NCBI GenBank assembly: GCA_014730055.1
Contig: WJIV01000202.1
Span: 1 to 16,380 of the forward strand
Reading direction: 5' to 3'
Origin: Candidatus Bathyarchaeota archaeon
Lineage (GTDB): Archaea > Thermoproteota > Bathyarchaeia > TCS64
DNA length: 16,380 nucleotides
Numbering within the stretch: position 1 is the first letter of the stretch; the number at the start of each line of letters is the position of its first letter. The notes under the pieces were generated by a model, which was given only the letters and a program-made list of their open reading frames with translations, was not told the DNA's origin and searched no databases. Below, piece after piece: positions 6,594 through 14,112 of the stretch. The position numbers and the translations under genes are program-made.

Positions 6594-6853
6594 TTTTTTC
6601 TCTCCTATATCGTGTTTACCAGTTTATTCTGGCATCTCCCCTTTGAGGTGATACACCCTTAAAAACTATTTCATTTTATTTTTATACTTATTTTTTGGTT
6701 TAAAACCTGATTTTATTGTTGCTTTTTATGAGATTTTATTTAAAAATTGCTGATAATGCTTTTATATAAAAATTAACCTGAAATAAGGTCTTTTTATCTT
6801 AAATGGTGTTAAAAAATAGATATTTATAGATATTATAGGTAAATACAGTATAT
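6594..6853. other. AT-rich intergenic region
   Basis: The longest gene-free stretch in the window. It lies upstream of the zinc-finger gene and downstream of the GNAT gene, both on the minus strand. The minus strand has a T run at 6811-6816 that could help terminate the GNAT operon. A direct repeat TAGATATT occurs at 6817-6824 and 6827-6834, 10 bases apart. GGTTTAAAACC is a short palindrome near 6697-6707. A strong Shine-Dalgarno-like GAGGTGAT near 6645 on plus has no start codon after it. I see no small gene or structured RNA. Confidence 0.5.
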
Positions 6854-7468
6854 TCATTTTGTTAGGTATGGTGGAAAAGGCCCGCCTTCCTTAAACATAA
6901 CCCGATTGTAAAGAGGGGTTAACTTCTCCTCCTCAATATTGTATCTCATGACTGAACCAAATTCAGGATCTCGATTTACTAGGTAGAATCCCATATGTTC
7001 ATAAAACTCCTCAAGTCTCCTGCCCTTATCATCTGACTGCTCTGTGTATAGAGCAACATGATCGTAACTAACCTCGACGCAGTAAATCAAGGACAACACA
7101 ATCAGGATTTTACCAATTCCTTTACCTTCAATTCTAGTTGCAATCTCATCCAAGAAAAAACCAGATGGGTCACCGGGTTCTTGATAACCATATAGAAATG
7201 CGATAGGTTGCTCGTCAGTGTAAATCATGAAGGCAATAAACCCCTTCTGTCTCGTTTTCTCCTCTAGCTCCTGATGGGTAACCCAGAGCTCTTCTCGAAA
7301 TTTTTCATGATCAATAGCCTCAAGCTGATTGAGCAGTTGTTCGTTAGGATTAACATAAATGGAGATAGTGCATTCTCTCTCCAGTTTCTCATGCAGTCTA
7401 TTTTTGGCTGCATTTAATGCATCATCAAGTAATGGTAGAGATGTTATCATAGAATCACATTGTGGCAT
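6854..7468 (-). CDS. GNAT-family N-acetyltransferase
   Basis: 204 residues. The GNAT fold is supported by FLDEIATRIEGKGIGKILI (105-123), containing the acetyl-CoA pyrophosphate loop R-x2-G-x-G-x-G (R112-G119). FYEHMGF (155-161) is the usual motif B region, and IAFLYGY (89-95) is the strand before it. The N-terminal 75 residues are helical and not typical, so they may bind the substrate. The gene overlaps the ATP-grasp gene by 14 bases and is last in a three-gene operon, so its acceptor is probably the product of the upstream enzymes. Two starts are possible: ATG 7468 inside the previous gene, or Met7 (7450), which lies just after the previous stop codon with GTGAT upstream. I cannot choose firmly. 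Confidence 0.83.
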   Translation of the reverse strand: MPQCDSMITSLPLLDDALNAAKNRLHEKLERECTISIYVNPNEQLLNQLEAIDHEKFREELWVTHQELEEKTRQKGFIAFMIYTDEQPIAFLYGYQEPGDPSGFFLDEIATRIEGKGIGKILIVLSLIYCVEVSYDHVALYTEQSDDKGRRLEEFYEHMGFYLVNRDPEFGSVMRYNIEEEKLTPLYNRVMFKEGGPFPPYLTK

Positions 7469-8423
7469 AGCGCTCTAGAGCAGCTTCTACCACCTTCTGG
7501 ATCATGTCATTGAAATCCATTCCTGCTGCATACCACATCATGGGATAGAAGCTCAACTCATCATGCTCGACATTATAATCTATACCGGGTAGCGTGTTGA
7601 CCTCTAAGAAAAACAGTTCATTAGCCTTATTCATACGATAGTCTATCCTAGCCCAGTCCTTGCAATTCAATACTCTGAAAGCTCTTTTTGCCTCTTTCTC
7701 TATGCGAGCTCTAAGTTCTTCACTAATTGGAGCGGGGCAGAGATAATTCTTGGAGGAGTCGAATATCGTTTTAGCTTTCTGACCTAGGACATTACCTAAT
7801 TCCTTGGGGAATTTGGAGAAGTCAACCTCGAGTATCGGTAAGATTGATGGCTCTCGGCCTGAGGAAAAGTTACCGTAGAGTCCAACACTAAATTCTCGTC
7901 CATCGATGAACTCCTCGCATAATATTGGCTGATCATAGGTCTCTAGCATCTCTCTGAGCTTAACTCGGAGTTTTTCTTCATCGTGAACAACATTATCCCA
8001 GTTTATGCCTATACTACTACCCTCGTGACTGGGTTTGAGTATCAGTGGAAACTTCAGACCAGGTCTAATTGGATCAGAGATAGAGTAGAACACTTGGAAA
8101 GGTGAGGTTTTCAGCCCATGGTACTCTAATATCATCTTGGTGGTCGGTTTATCCAGTCCGATGGCGTTTGCCATAACACCGCTACCAACATATGGGACTC
8201 CTAACATCTCACAGAAGGCAGGTATATGACTCTCTCTGCTTTCACCCCCTAATCCTTCGGCCCGATTCAGGACCAGATCAGGCCTTGTCTTCTTCAAATT
8301 GTCGTAGAAACAATAATCTGCCTCTAATTGGACATATTTGTGACCCATCTTCTCTATGGCATATTTGACCTTGTCGATAGTATCCTGTGGCTCGAACTCC
8401 ACGTTGAACTCGTCATCTGACAT
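7455..8423 (-). CDS. D-alanine--D-alanine-ligase-like ATP-grasp enzyme
   Basis: 322 residues from the first ATG; probably 336 if it starts at ATA 8465. The ATP-grasp features in order are a substrate segment LNRAEGLGGESRES (52-65), LGVPYVGSG (74-82), DKPTTK (91-96), LILKPSHEGSSIGI (127-140) as glycine-rich loop, CEEFIDGREFSVG (169-181), and ARIDYR (258-263) with FLEVNTLPG (272-280) as magnesium ligands. The catalytic core is intact, so it should form an amide bond through an acyl phosphate. It belongs to the Ddl-like group with N-R/L-A-E-G instead of HGxxGEDG, whose substrates are mostly unknown; D-Ala-D-Ala is not implied. The first beta strand is missing at the ATG but is encoded just upstream, in frame (VLTIAFACN). 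It sits between the PP-loop and GNAT genes, overlapping both if the longer start is used. Confidence 0.88.
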   Translation of the reverse strand: MSDDEFNVEFEPQDTIDKVKYAIEKMGHKYVQLEADYCFYDNLKKTRPDLVLNRAEGLGGESRESHIPAFCEMLGVPYVGSGVMANAIGLDKPTTKMILEYHGLKTSPFQVFYSISDPIRPGLKFPLILKPSHEGSSIGINWDNVVHDEEKLRVKLREMLETYDQPILCEEFIDGREFSVGLYGNFSSGREPSILPILEVDFSKFPKELGNVLGQKAKTIFDSSKNYLCPAPISEELRARIEKEAKRAFRVLNCKDWARIDYRMNKANELFFLEVNTLPGIDYNVEHDELSFYPMMWYAAGMDFNDMIQKVVEAALERYATM

Positions 8424-8457
8424 CCTTGTATTGCATGCGAAGGCTATTGTTAATACT

Positions 8458-9813
8458 CTAGATATCGTTTAGAACCTCCTTGTAAATGCTTATCACATTA
8501 TTTTTTATGCCATTAGGCATGGTGATTGATTCATGGATATCGAAAAAAGTCTTGTAGAACTCGTCCTCCCTGCCTTTTGCCTCGTCTAAGAACCTCTTCT
8601 CAAACTCCTCTACGAGAGGACTCTTATCACCGTTCCTCCATGCCAGGTAGAAGGCAAAAAGCTGCTCATCTCTACCTCTGCCAGTGAGAGCATAAGTATT
8701 AACGCTGCTGCCACCGAAGAGACTGAAGTAATCACGCATCTCTTCCCCCAGCATGTTTCTATTAAGCCCTACCTCCCTCGGATCAAAGCCACTTGCCTTG
8801 ATTAGGAGGTACATCTTGCTGCAGACACTGCAATCCATGCACCAACGGTTGTTCCTTCCAGCTTCAGTCTCTACGAAGCAACTCATATGATACTTTGCTA
8901 CTTCTGGATACCGCTTGTAAAGGCTATAGACGACAGCAATGTCATTTAATGGTTCGATGACACTAATAGTACGAACATTTCCACCAGTGAGTTGTCTTGT
9001 CATAGAGTCGATCTGTGTTGTCCAAATGTGGCACTGATCGTAAGCAGGATAACATATGAATCCCTCTTTGTCATAATAGAACTCACCGCAGCTCTGCTCG
9101 TTCCCGAAGAGAATGTAACGACTGTTCCACTTGTGTGCTATGGGAAGCAGCATAAGAGAGTATTGCGTTGACTGGAGACCCCAACCAAGTTCAGTCTTTC
9201 CCACACCCAATATGAAGCCGTCCCTTAGCTGACCAGCAGTGTGCTCAATTTTTTGAAGCTCTACACCAAACTCCTCCTGGAACCTCTTGGCCAAGCGATC
9301 TTTATGCTTCTCCTCGTAAAGTAACACTGGCTCCACTATGTAGGCAGCCTGTGGGTTAAGGCCAAGCTCTCGACATACTGCCCATGTCAAAAGACTGTCC
9401 TTTCCGAAGCTTAAGCTAACAATACTACTATCGTCTCTAGAAGGCTCGTTATATGCCGGGAATTTGATCTCGTTATCCTTGAACTTGGTCTTGAGATTCA
9501 TGAATTCCTTGAGTAGCTCAGAAGTATATGTTCCGTCAACGTCCGCGCAACTAGGGAGATCCATCACAAAGTTCTGGAAGAACTGGGTCTGGAAATAGGG
9601 TGGACTCGTGTTATATTTTATCTCCCCTTTTTTATGGGTAAGCGGGAGGTGCACAGTCTCACTATAAACCAGGTTATCAAACAAAACATTCCTCGCCTCT
9701 ATAGGGTAATTCTGCCATATTTCGTCAGGATAATTCACCACATATCTGGAGCCCCTGAAAAAGATCTCAAAGCCCGAGGCTGTCTGTTTTGCATTTATAG
9801 ATAGTCCATTCAC
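8458..9813 (-). CDS. PP-loop N-type ATP pyrophosphatase, possibly MurL-like
   Basis: 451 residues. A PP-loop reads SFGKDS at 135-140, preceded by strand IVSLS, which marks the N-type ATP pyrophosphatase (HUP) superfamily: the enzyme would adenylate a carboxylate or amide and release pyrophosphate. A second conserved region is RWCMDCSVCSK at 323-333 (C325, C328, C331). The N-terminal 120 residues are beta-rich and not QueC-like. The length, the W-C-x2-C-x2-C motif after the ATPase core and a following FGG are, from memory, closer to MurL (the UDP-MurNAc-L-Ala-L-Glu epimerase) than to QueC or asparagine synthetase. This is an unchecked resemblance. It begins with GTG, preceded by AGGT (9822-9825), and is first in the operon with the ATP-grasp and GNAT genes. 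Its C-terminal codons contain the ribosome-binding site of the next gene. Confidence 0.72.
   Translation of the reverse strand: MNGLSINAKQTASGFEIFFRGSRYVVNYPDEIWQNYPIEARNVLFDNLVYSETVHLPLTHKKGEIKYNTSPPYFQTQFFQNFVMDLPSCADVDGTYTSELLKEFMNLKTKFKDNEIKFPAYNEPSRDDSSIVSLSFGKDSLLTWAVCRELGLNPQAAYIVEPVLLYEEKHKDRLAKRFQEEFGVELQKIEHTAGQLRDGFILGVGKTELGWGLQSTQYSLMLLPIAHKWNSRYILFGNEQSCGEFYYDKEGFICYPAYDQCHIWTTQIDSMTRQLTGGNVRTISVIEPLNDIAVVYSLYKRYPEVAKYHMSCFVETEAGRNNRWCMDCSVCSKMYLLIKASGFDPREVGLNRNMLGEEMRDYFSLFGGSSVNTYALTGRGRDEQLFAFYLAWRNGDKSPLVEEFEKRFLDEAKGREDEFYKTFFDIHESITMPNGIKNNVISIYKEVLNDI
8474..8481 (-). promoter_or_regulatory. Strong Shine-Dalgarno sequence that argues for a non-AUG start of the ATP-grasp gene
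   Basis: The minus strand reads AAGGAGGT here, the best ribosome-binding site in the window. It lies 8 bases before ATA 8465 and 6 before ACG 8468, but about 50 bases before the first in-frame ATG (8423). No ATG, GTG or TTG lies in frame between the TAA at 8471-8469 and ATG 8423. The site is inside the end of the PP-loop gene. Confidence 0.55.
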
Positions 9814-9844
9814 TTATTTCTACCTATTTTCTACTTTCGATGGG

Positions 9845-9854
9845 TTTAATACTA
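9845..9854. promoter_or_regulatory. Shared AT-rich promoter element between divergent operons
   Basis: TTTAATACTA lies about 35 bases before the GTG of the PP-loop gene on minus and about 48 bases before the ATG of the PLP enzyme on plus. It can serve as TATA box for either direction. The 84-base gap (9814-9897) also contains GGAAA and TTTCC as inverted 5-base arms at 9855-9870. The assignment is tentative. Confidence 0.3.
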
Positions 9855-9897
9855 GGAAAAAAACCTTTCCAGTCAGAAATCAAACGGTAAGCTATGT

Positions 9898-10860
9898 ATG
9901 TTTACAGAAGAATTTAAAAAATATGGAATAGGGAGTACAGTTTTTACACGTTCGATAAACATAGAAAAATTGCTTGGAATTAATAAACTCTACCTCAAGT
10001 TTGAGGCAGGCAACCCCACCGGTAGCATGAAAGATAGAGCGGCTTACGCAACACTGAACAACGCAAGTGAGAAGGGATTTGATACTTTAGTCGTTGCATC
10101 ATGTGGAAACTTCGGCGCGAGTATAGTTCATCTGAGCAAGACCTTCAGCCTTACTCCTCATGTATATATCCCTGAAAAGTATCAGACCCCAAGAATATCA
10201 GAGATAGAAAGACAGGGGGGAATAATCCATCGTGCTCCTGGTACATACGAGGAACTAGTAGAGATTAGTTCTAATGAAGCTGAGGATAATGGATGGTATA
10301 ATGGAAATCCGGGGACACCAGATAATACTGAGATTAGTTTACTTGCATATGAGACGATAGCTTACGAGATCTTCGATGATCTGAAATATGCGCCAGACGC
10401 CCTAAGTGTTGCAGTAAGCAACGGAACATGTTTCAGTGGAATATATCAGGGTTGGAAAAAGCTACATAATAGAGGTCGCACAGACAAAATCCCAGCAATG
10501 GTCTGTGCTAGTACCTCAGGAGGGAACCCTATTGTGACAAGCTATAATAAGGGAAAAAAGAAAATAGTGGAGTTGGATCCTGAAGCAATTGATGAGACAC
10601 CTTCAAATGAGCCAATTGTGAACTGGAAGAGCTTGGATGGTCAGATAGCTTTAGATGCCCTATGGGATTCAGGTGGATACGCTGTGGGTATTGAGGACTC
10701 CATGCTTGAGATCTTTAGCGAGATCCTGGAAAGACAAGAGGGATTCTCTGTTTTACCGGCCTCTGCATCCGCTCTTGCTGCTATGATTGAGTATTCCAAG
10801 GAGAAAGCCACCCCAAAAGAAGACGACTTTGTAGTCGTGCTCACTAGCCGTAAATACTGA
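9898..10860 (+). CDS. Threonine-synthase-like PLP-dependent (fold type II) enzyme
   Basis: 320 residues. The Schiff-base lysine is K45 in NPTGSMKDR (39-47), matching the threonine synthase/cysteate synthase motif PTGSFKDR. The phosphate or substrate loop is ASCGNFGAS (67-75), where SSGNTGAS is usual. A glycine/serine-rich SNGTCFSG (about 176-183) corresponds to the PLP phosphate-binding loop, and the protein ends in the family-like VVVLTSRKY. It lacks the N-terminal zinc-ribbon or extra domain of typical archaeal threonine synthases (about 350-400 residues), and the variant loop makes the substrate uncertain. Serine/threonine dehydratase, cysteate synthase or a beta-replacing enzyme making a non-standard amino acid are alternatives. 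It is divergent from the PP-loop operon and 38 bases ahead of the helicase gene. No threonine or homoserine genes are nearby. Confidence 0.78.
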   Translation: MFTEEFKKYGIGSTVFTRSINIEKLLGINKLYLKFEAGNPTGSMKDRAAYATLNNASEKGFDTLVVASCGNFGASIVHLSKTFSLTPHVYIPEKYQTPRISEIERQGGIIHRAPGTYEELVEISSNEAEDNGWYNGNPGTPDNTEISLLAYETIAYEIFDDLKYAPDALSVAVSNGTCFSGIYQGWKKLHNRGRTDKIPAMVCASTSGGNPIVTSYNKGKKKIVELDPEAIDETPSNEPIVNWKSLDGQIALDALWDSGGYAVGIEDSMLEIFSEILERQEGFSVLPASASALAAMIEYSKEKATPKEDDFVVVLTSRKY

Positions 10861-10898
10861 TCTTATCATAATAGAATAAATTTCGCTAATACAGAGAT

Positions 10899-13751
10899 AT
10901 GTCTATGGTCTCCAATGTGTTCTGTAATCTAAATCCCAAGATAATCGAGGGTTTAGATATACTGGGGATCAAAGAACCAACTCTTCCACAGGAGAAAATT
11001 TTCGATCGAGTTAATGAAGGAAAAAACGTTCTTCTAGTTGCCCCTACAGCAAGCGGAAAGACTGAGGCAGCATTGTTACCGGTTTTCAATGCCTACCTTG
11101 ATTCTGAGCCTTGTGAGGGTATTAAAATAATATACATAACACCGCTAAGGGCACTCAACAGGGATATAATGCGTCGTATGATATTCTGGGCTAACCAGCT
11201 TGGAATGGATATTCAGGTGCGGCACGGGGATACTTCTCAGAAACAGAGAAGAAGACAGACAAAAAGCCCTCCCTCAATGTTAATTACCACCCCTGAGACC
11301 CTGCAGGCAATTCTCCCAACCAAGAGTATGAGGAACCATCTTGAAACCGTTAGATGGCTTATAGTCGATGAGATACACGACCTAGCTGAGAGTAAGAGAG
11401 GAGCACAGTTAACCATTGGAATGGAAAGACTTGAGGAGGTATCCCCAAGTTTCCAGAGAATAGGTCTTAGTGCCACTGTGGGTAACCCCCAAGAGATAGC
11501 TCGTTTCCTAGGAGGAATAAGGCCAGTTGAGATAATTGAGGTTGAGGTGGACAAGACGTACAAATACAGGGTTGAGTTCCCCTATCCGGGTGACACTGAC
11601 TATGACCTAGCAGATGACCTTAGAACCTCACCCAAAGCGGCTTCCAGGTTAAACAGAATACTGGATCTTGTCAGGAATAACAAGAAGACATTGATATTCG
11701 TTCAGGGACGAGGTCAGGCTGAGAATATAGGGCATAAGTTGAAGCAACTCGATCCCAGAATTGATGTCCATCATGGCTCTCTGAGCAGGGAGCAGCGCCA
11801 TAGGGTAGAGGACGGATTCAAGTCAGGGGGTATCAAGGCAATAGTTTGTACAAGCACACTGCAGCTTGGGATCGATGTGGGTGATGTGGATCTGTGTATC
11901 CAGTACCTTAGCCCAAGACAGGTCTCTGGCTTAATCCAGAAAGTTGGTCGGGCCGGGCATACACTCAGCCAACTAAGTGAGGGGGTAACTATACCAGCTT
12001 ATGGTGAGGACACACTCGAAAGCATTACAACCTCGAAGATGGCAAGAGAGAAAATAATTGAGCCAACTAAAGTGCATATTCAACCACTCGATGTATTATG
12101 TCATCAGATATGCGGGCTTACAATTGGTAATTCTGACGGTATTCAATTGAATGAGATTCACAGGATCATATCGAAGGCTTATCCCTACTGGGATTTTAGT
12201 CTAAAGGAGCTTGACGAGTTCACAACTTTCTTACACCATATTGCACTAATTGGAAGGGATGGAGAAAAGGTTAAGAAGAGACGAAAAACAAGGAGATATT
12301 ACTACGAGAACCTTGGAATGATAAACGACGAGCGCCGATATCCTTTCATTAACGCTATTACTGACGAGGTAATTGGGACAGTTGGAGACGAATTCTGGAG
12401 CTTGAGGGCTAGACTAGGGCTAAATGTCATTCTCAAGGGAAAGGTCTGGCGGATAATACAGATCGATGAACAACAGGGTATGCTGTACGCTCTACCAAGT
12501 GAGGACCCCCTCGGTGCGCTTCCTGGCTGGGACGGGGAACTCATTCCAGTAACAAAAGAGGTAGCAGAAGGGGCATCAAAGTTAAGAAAGAGAATTAAAA
12601 AGGCGGATGAAGCTCAGTCAATAGATAAATTATCCAAAGAACTGGAATCAAACGAGAACTGCTTTAAGGAGGTGCTGCAGGAAGCGGAAGCCCATTTAAG
12701 ACTAGGTGTCCCACTACCCGACCCTTATAAGCTTATTTTTGAAGCATATGAGAAATATCTGATAATTCATAGCCCCCATGGGGAGAACTTCAACAGAACC
12801 CTCGGAGCAGTATTGGATGCGTGCTTAAGCGGAAAAGAGCTGATTTACGGTTGGTGGAATGACCCTTATAGGATACTGATTGAGTCCCCGCATAAAATAA
12901 GTGAATACGACCTTGAAGAGATCTTGGATAGTTTCAAAAAAATCACACCTGAAGATTCGGATAGACTTCTAATGGAGTTCATGGAAGCCCGATTTCCTTT
13001 CGGTTACAAGATGAAGTTCATCGCGGAGAGATTTGGCGTTATACCTCGTGGGAAGATAATGGGACCGGATAGGATAGATAACCTGTATATCAGGTTTAAG
13101 GATACGCCTATCTATAGGGAGACCCTGAGGGAAGCTTATCATGATAAATTAGATCGTGAGGGTCTCATAGAATTCCTACAATTATTACAGAAAGAAGAGA
13201 TCCATATTTCATCATACAGGTTGAAGGAGCCTACTATACTCGCTAGGCACATACTCGAAAAGTACGCGGATATCGAGGAATTGATGCTATCAGATGCAAC
13301 GATAGCAGACCAACTTGAGGAAATGAGAAGAAATCTCCAATCAAGAAGAGTTCATCTTGTTTGTGTGAACTGTACAGACTGGGATAAAAAAGTCAGGATC
13401 AGAGAAACTGGGCAACACCCAAAATGTGAAAAATGCGGTTCAGGGCTGCTTGCAATGATGAGATATCGACAGGATCCATCAGAGTTTCTTTACATGTTAA
13501 AAAAATGGAAAAATGGCGAAGACCTATACGGTGATGATATAGATATCTTAATTCAGGGGAGAAAAACCGCCGACATGGTACTGAGCTACGGTAGGAAAGC
13601 CCTTGAAGCACTTATGGTCTATGGGGTAGGTCCCGTTACTTCTTATCAGATCTTATCAAGGATGCATAGAAACGAAGAAGAGTTTTACAAAGACCTGCTA
13701 GAAGCCAAGATAAAATATATGAAGAATCGGAGATACTGGGATGACCAATAG
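10899..13751 (+). CDS. Lhr-family superfamily 2 helicase (archaeal Lhr-type, with zinc ribbon)
   Basis: 950 residues. Two RecA-like domains come first: a Q-type start (PTLPQEKIF, 27-35), Walker A APTASGKTEAA (48-58, K54), TPLRAL (81-86), TTPETL (130-135), Walker B DEIH (157-160), SAT (191-193), then FVQGRGQAE, TSTLQLGIDVG and a Q-x2-G-R-A-G-R-type motif VI variant (QKVGRAGH). A winged-helix region and the Lhr-specific C-terminal part follow. Near residues 822-846 is a zinc ribbon C-V-N-C...C-E-K-C. Lhr proteins unwind DNA or DNA-RNA hybrids and act in repair; the role of the zinc-ribbon group is less clear. A weak AT-rich stretch precedes the gene, so it may be read through from the PLP gene or have its own promoter. 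ATG 10899 is chosen; ATG 10905 is an alternative. Confidence 0.93.
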   Translation: MSMVSNVFCNLNPKIIEGLDILGIKEPTLPQEKIFDRVNEGKNVLLVAPTASGKTEAALLPVFNAYLDSEPCEGIKIIYITPLRALNRDIMRRMIFWANQLGMDIQVRHGDTSQKQRRRQTKSPPSMLITTPETLQAILPTKSMRNHLETVRWLIVDEIHDLAESKRGAQLTIGMERLEEVSPSFQRIGLSATVGNPQEIARFLGGIRPVEIIEVEVDKTYKYRVEFPYPGDTDYDLADDLRTSPKAASRLNRILDLVRNNKKTLIFVQGRGQAENIGHKLKQLDPRIDVHHGSLSREQRHRVEDGFKSGGIKAIVCTSTLQLGIDVGDVDLCIQYLSPRQVSGLIQKVGRAGHTLSQLSEGVTIPAYGEDTLESITTSKMAREKIIEPTKVHIQPLDVLCHQICGLTIGNSDGIQLNEIHRIISKAYPYWDFSLKELDEFTTFLHHIALIGRDGEKVKKRRKTRRYYYENLGMINDERRYPFINAITDEVIGTVGDEFWSLRARLGLNVILKGKVWRIIQIDEQQGMLYALPSEDPLGALPGWDGELIPVTKEVAEGASKLRKRIKKADEAQSIDKLSKELESNENCFKEVLQEAEAHLRLGVPLPDPYKLIFEAYEKYLIIHSPHGENFNRTLGAVLDACLSGKELIYGWWNDPYRILIESPHKISEYDLEEILDSFKKITPEDSDRLLMEFMEARFPFGYKMKFIAERFGVIPRGKIMGPDRIDNLYIRFKDTPIYRETLREAYHDKLDREGLIEFLQLLQKEEIHISSYRLKEPTILARHILEKYADIEELMLSDATIADQLEEMRRNLQSRRVHLVCVNCTDWDKKVRIRETGQHPKCEKCGSGLLAMMRYRQDPSEFLYMLKKWKNGEDLYGDDIDILIQGRKTADMVLSYGRKALEALMVYGVGPVTSYQILSRMHRNEEEFYKDLLEAKIKYMKNRRYWDDQ

Positions 13752-13767
13752 GGCTATGAAGAAATAA

Positions 13768-14079
13768 TTATTCTACATCTAGGGCAATATTTCTATGTGC
13801 AACACAAGCTCCAGCGTTTAATGCCATTGCTATCTGGATAACTTCAGCGATCTCTTCCTTATTTGCACCGGCTTTAAGCGCAATTTTTGTGTGGCCCTCG
13901 ATACAATACGGGCACCTCGTCATGTAAGTACATGCCACTGCAACAAGTTCTTTAGTCTTCTTGTCTAGCACCCCAGGCTCCATAACTTTTTCGTTCCAGT
14001 GTTGGAATGCCTCCATAACTTCTTTGTTGAAAAATTTGGTTACTTCAGGGTCTCGTTTCTTGGGATAATGATAATCCAT
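13768..14079 (-). CDS. AhpD-like / carboxymuconolactone decarboxylase-family protein
   Basis: 103 residues, all helical. The AhpD peroxidatic signature E-x11-C-x2-C-x3-H is exact: E44, C56, C59, H63 (TRCPYCIEGH). Proteins of this kind are small oligomeric thiol-disulfide reductases or peroxidases. The intact CxxC favours a redox role over the decarboxylase role that gives the family its name. Transcription appears to start at ATG 14079 from a TATA-like TAAAATACTA upstream (14099-14108), so it is leaderless and probably separate from the glycosyltransferase gene 33 bases upstream. It converges on the helicase gene with 16 bases between the stop codons. Confidence 0.9.
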   Translation of the reverse strand: MDYHYPKKRDPEVTKFFNKEVMEAFQHWNEKVMEPGVLDKKTKELVAVACTYMTRCPYCIEGHTKIALKAGANKEEIAEVIQIAMALNAGACVAHRNIALDVE

Positions 14080-14098
14080 GCAAGACTAATTGATAATG

Positions 14099-14108
14099 TA
14101 GTATTTTA
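14099..14108 (-). promoter_or_regulatory. Putative TATA box of the AhpD-like gene
   Basis: The minus strand reads TAAAATACTA, centred about 25 bases before ATG 14079 in the 33-base gap after the glycosyltransferase. It predicts a leaderless transcript; no Shine-Dalgarno sequence is present. Confidence 0.45.
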
Positions 14109-14112
14109 CTGT

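Noticed and set aside
6640..6660. Strong Shine-Dalgarno-like GAGGTGAT on the plus strand
   Set aside because: The following codons give only a four-codon frame from GTG and no ATG at a proper distance, so it is probably chance.
6811..6834. Short AT-rich direct repeats (TAGATATT twice) as a possible origin, CRISPR or attachment site
   Set aside because: Only two 8-base copies in very AT-rich DNA; no longer repeat unit, spacer structure or integrase nearby.
7455..8423. ATP-grasp enzyme as a true D-Ala-D-Ala ligase for peptidoglycan
   Set aside because: The substrate-binding block differs from standard Ddl (NRAEG in place of HGxxGEDG), and no other peptidoglycan gene is in the window.
11237..11563. 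108-codon open frame on the minus strand inside the helicase gene
   Set aside because: It lies wholly antisense to conserved helicase motifs, has low-complexity Ser/Ile/Leu content and no promoter or ribosome-binding site.
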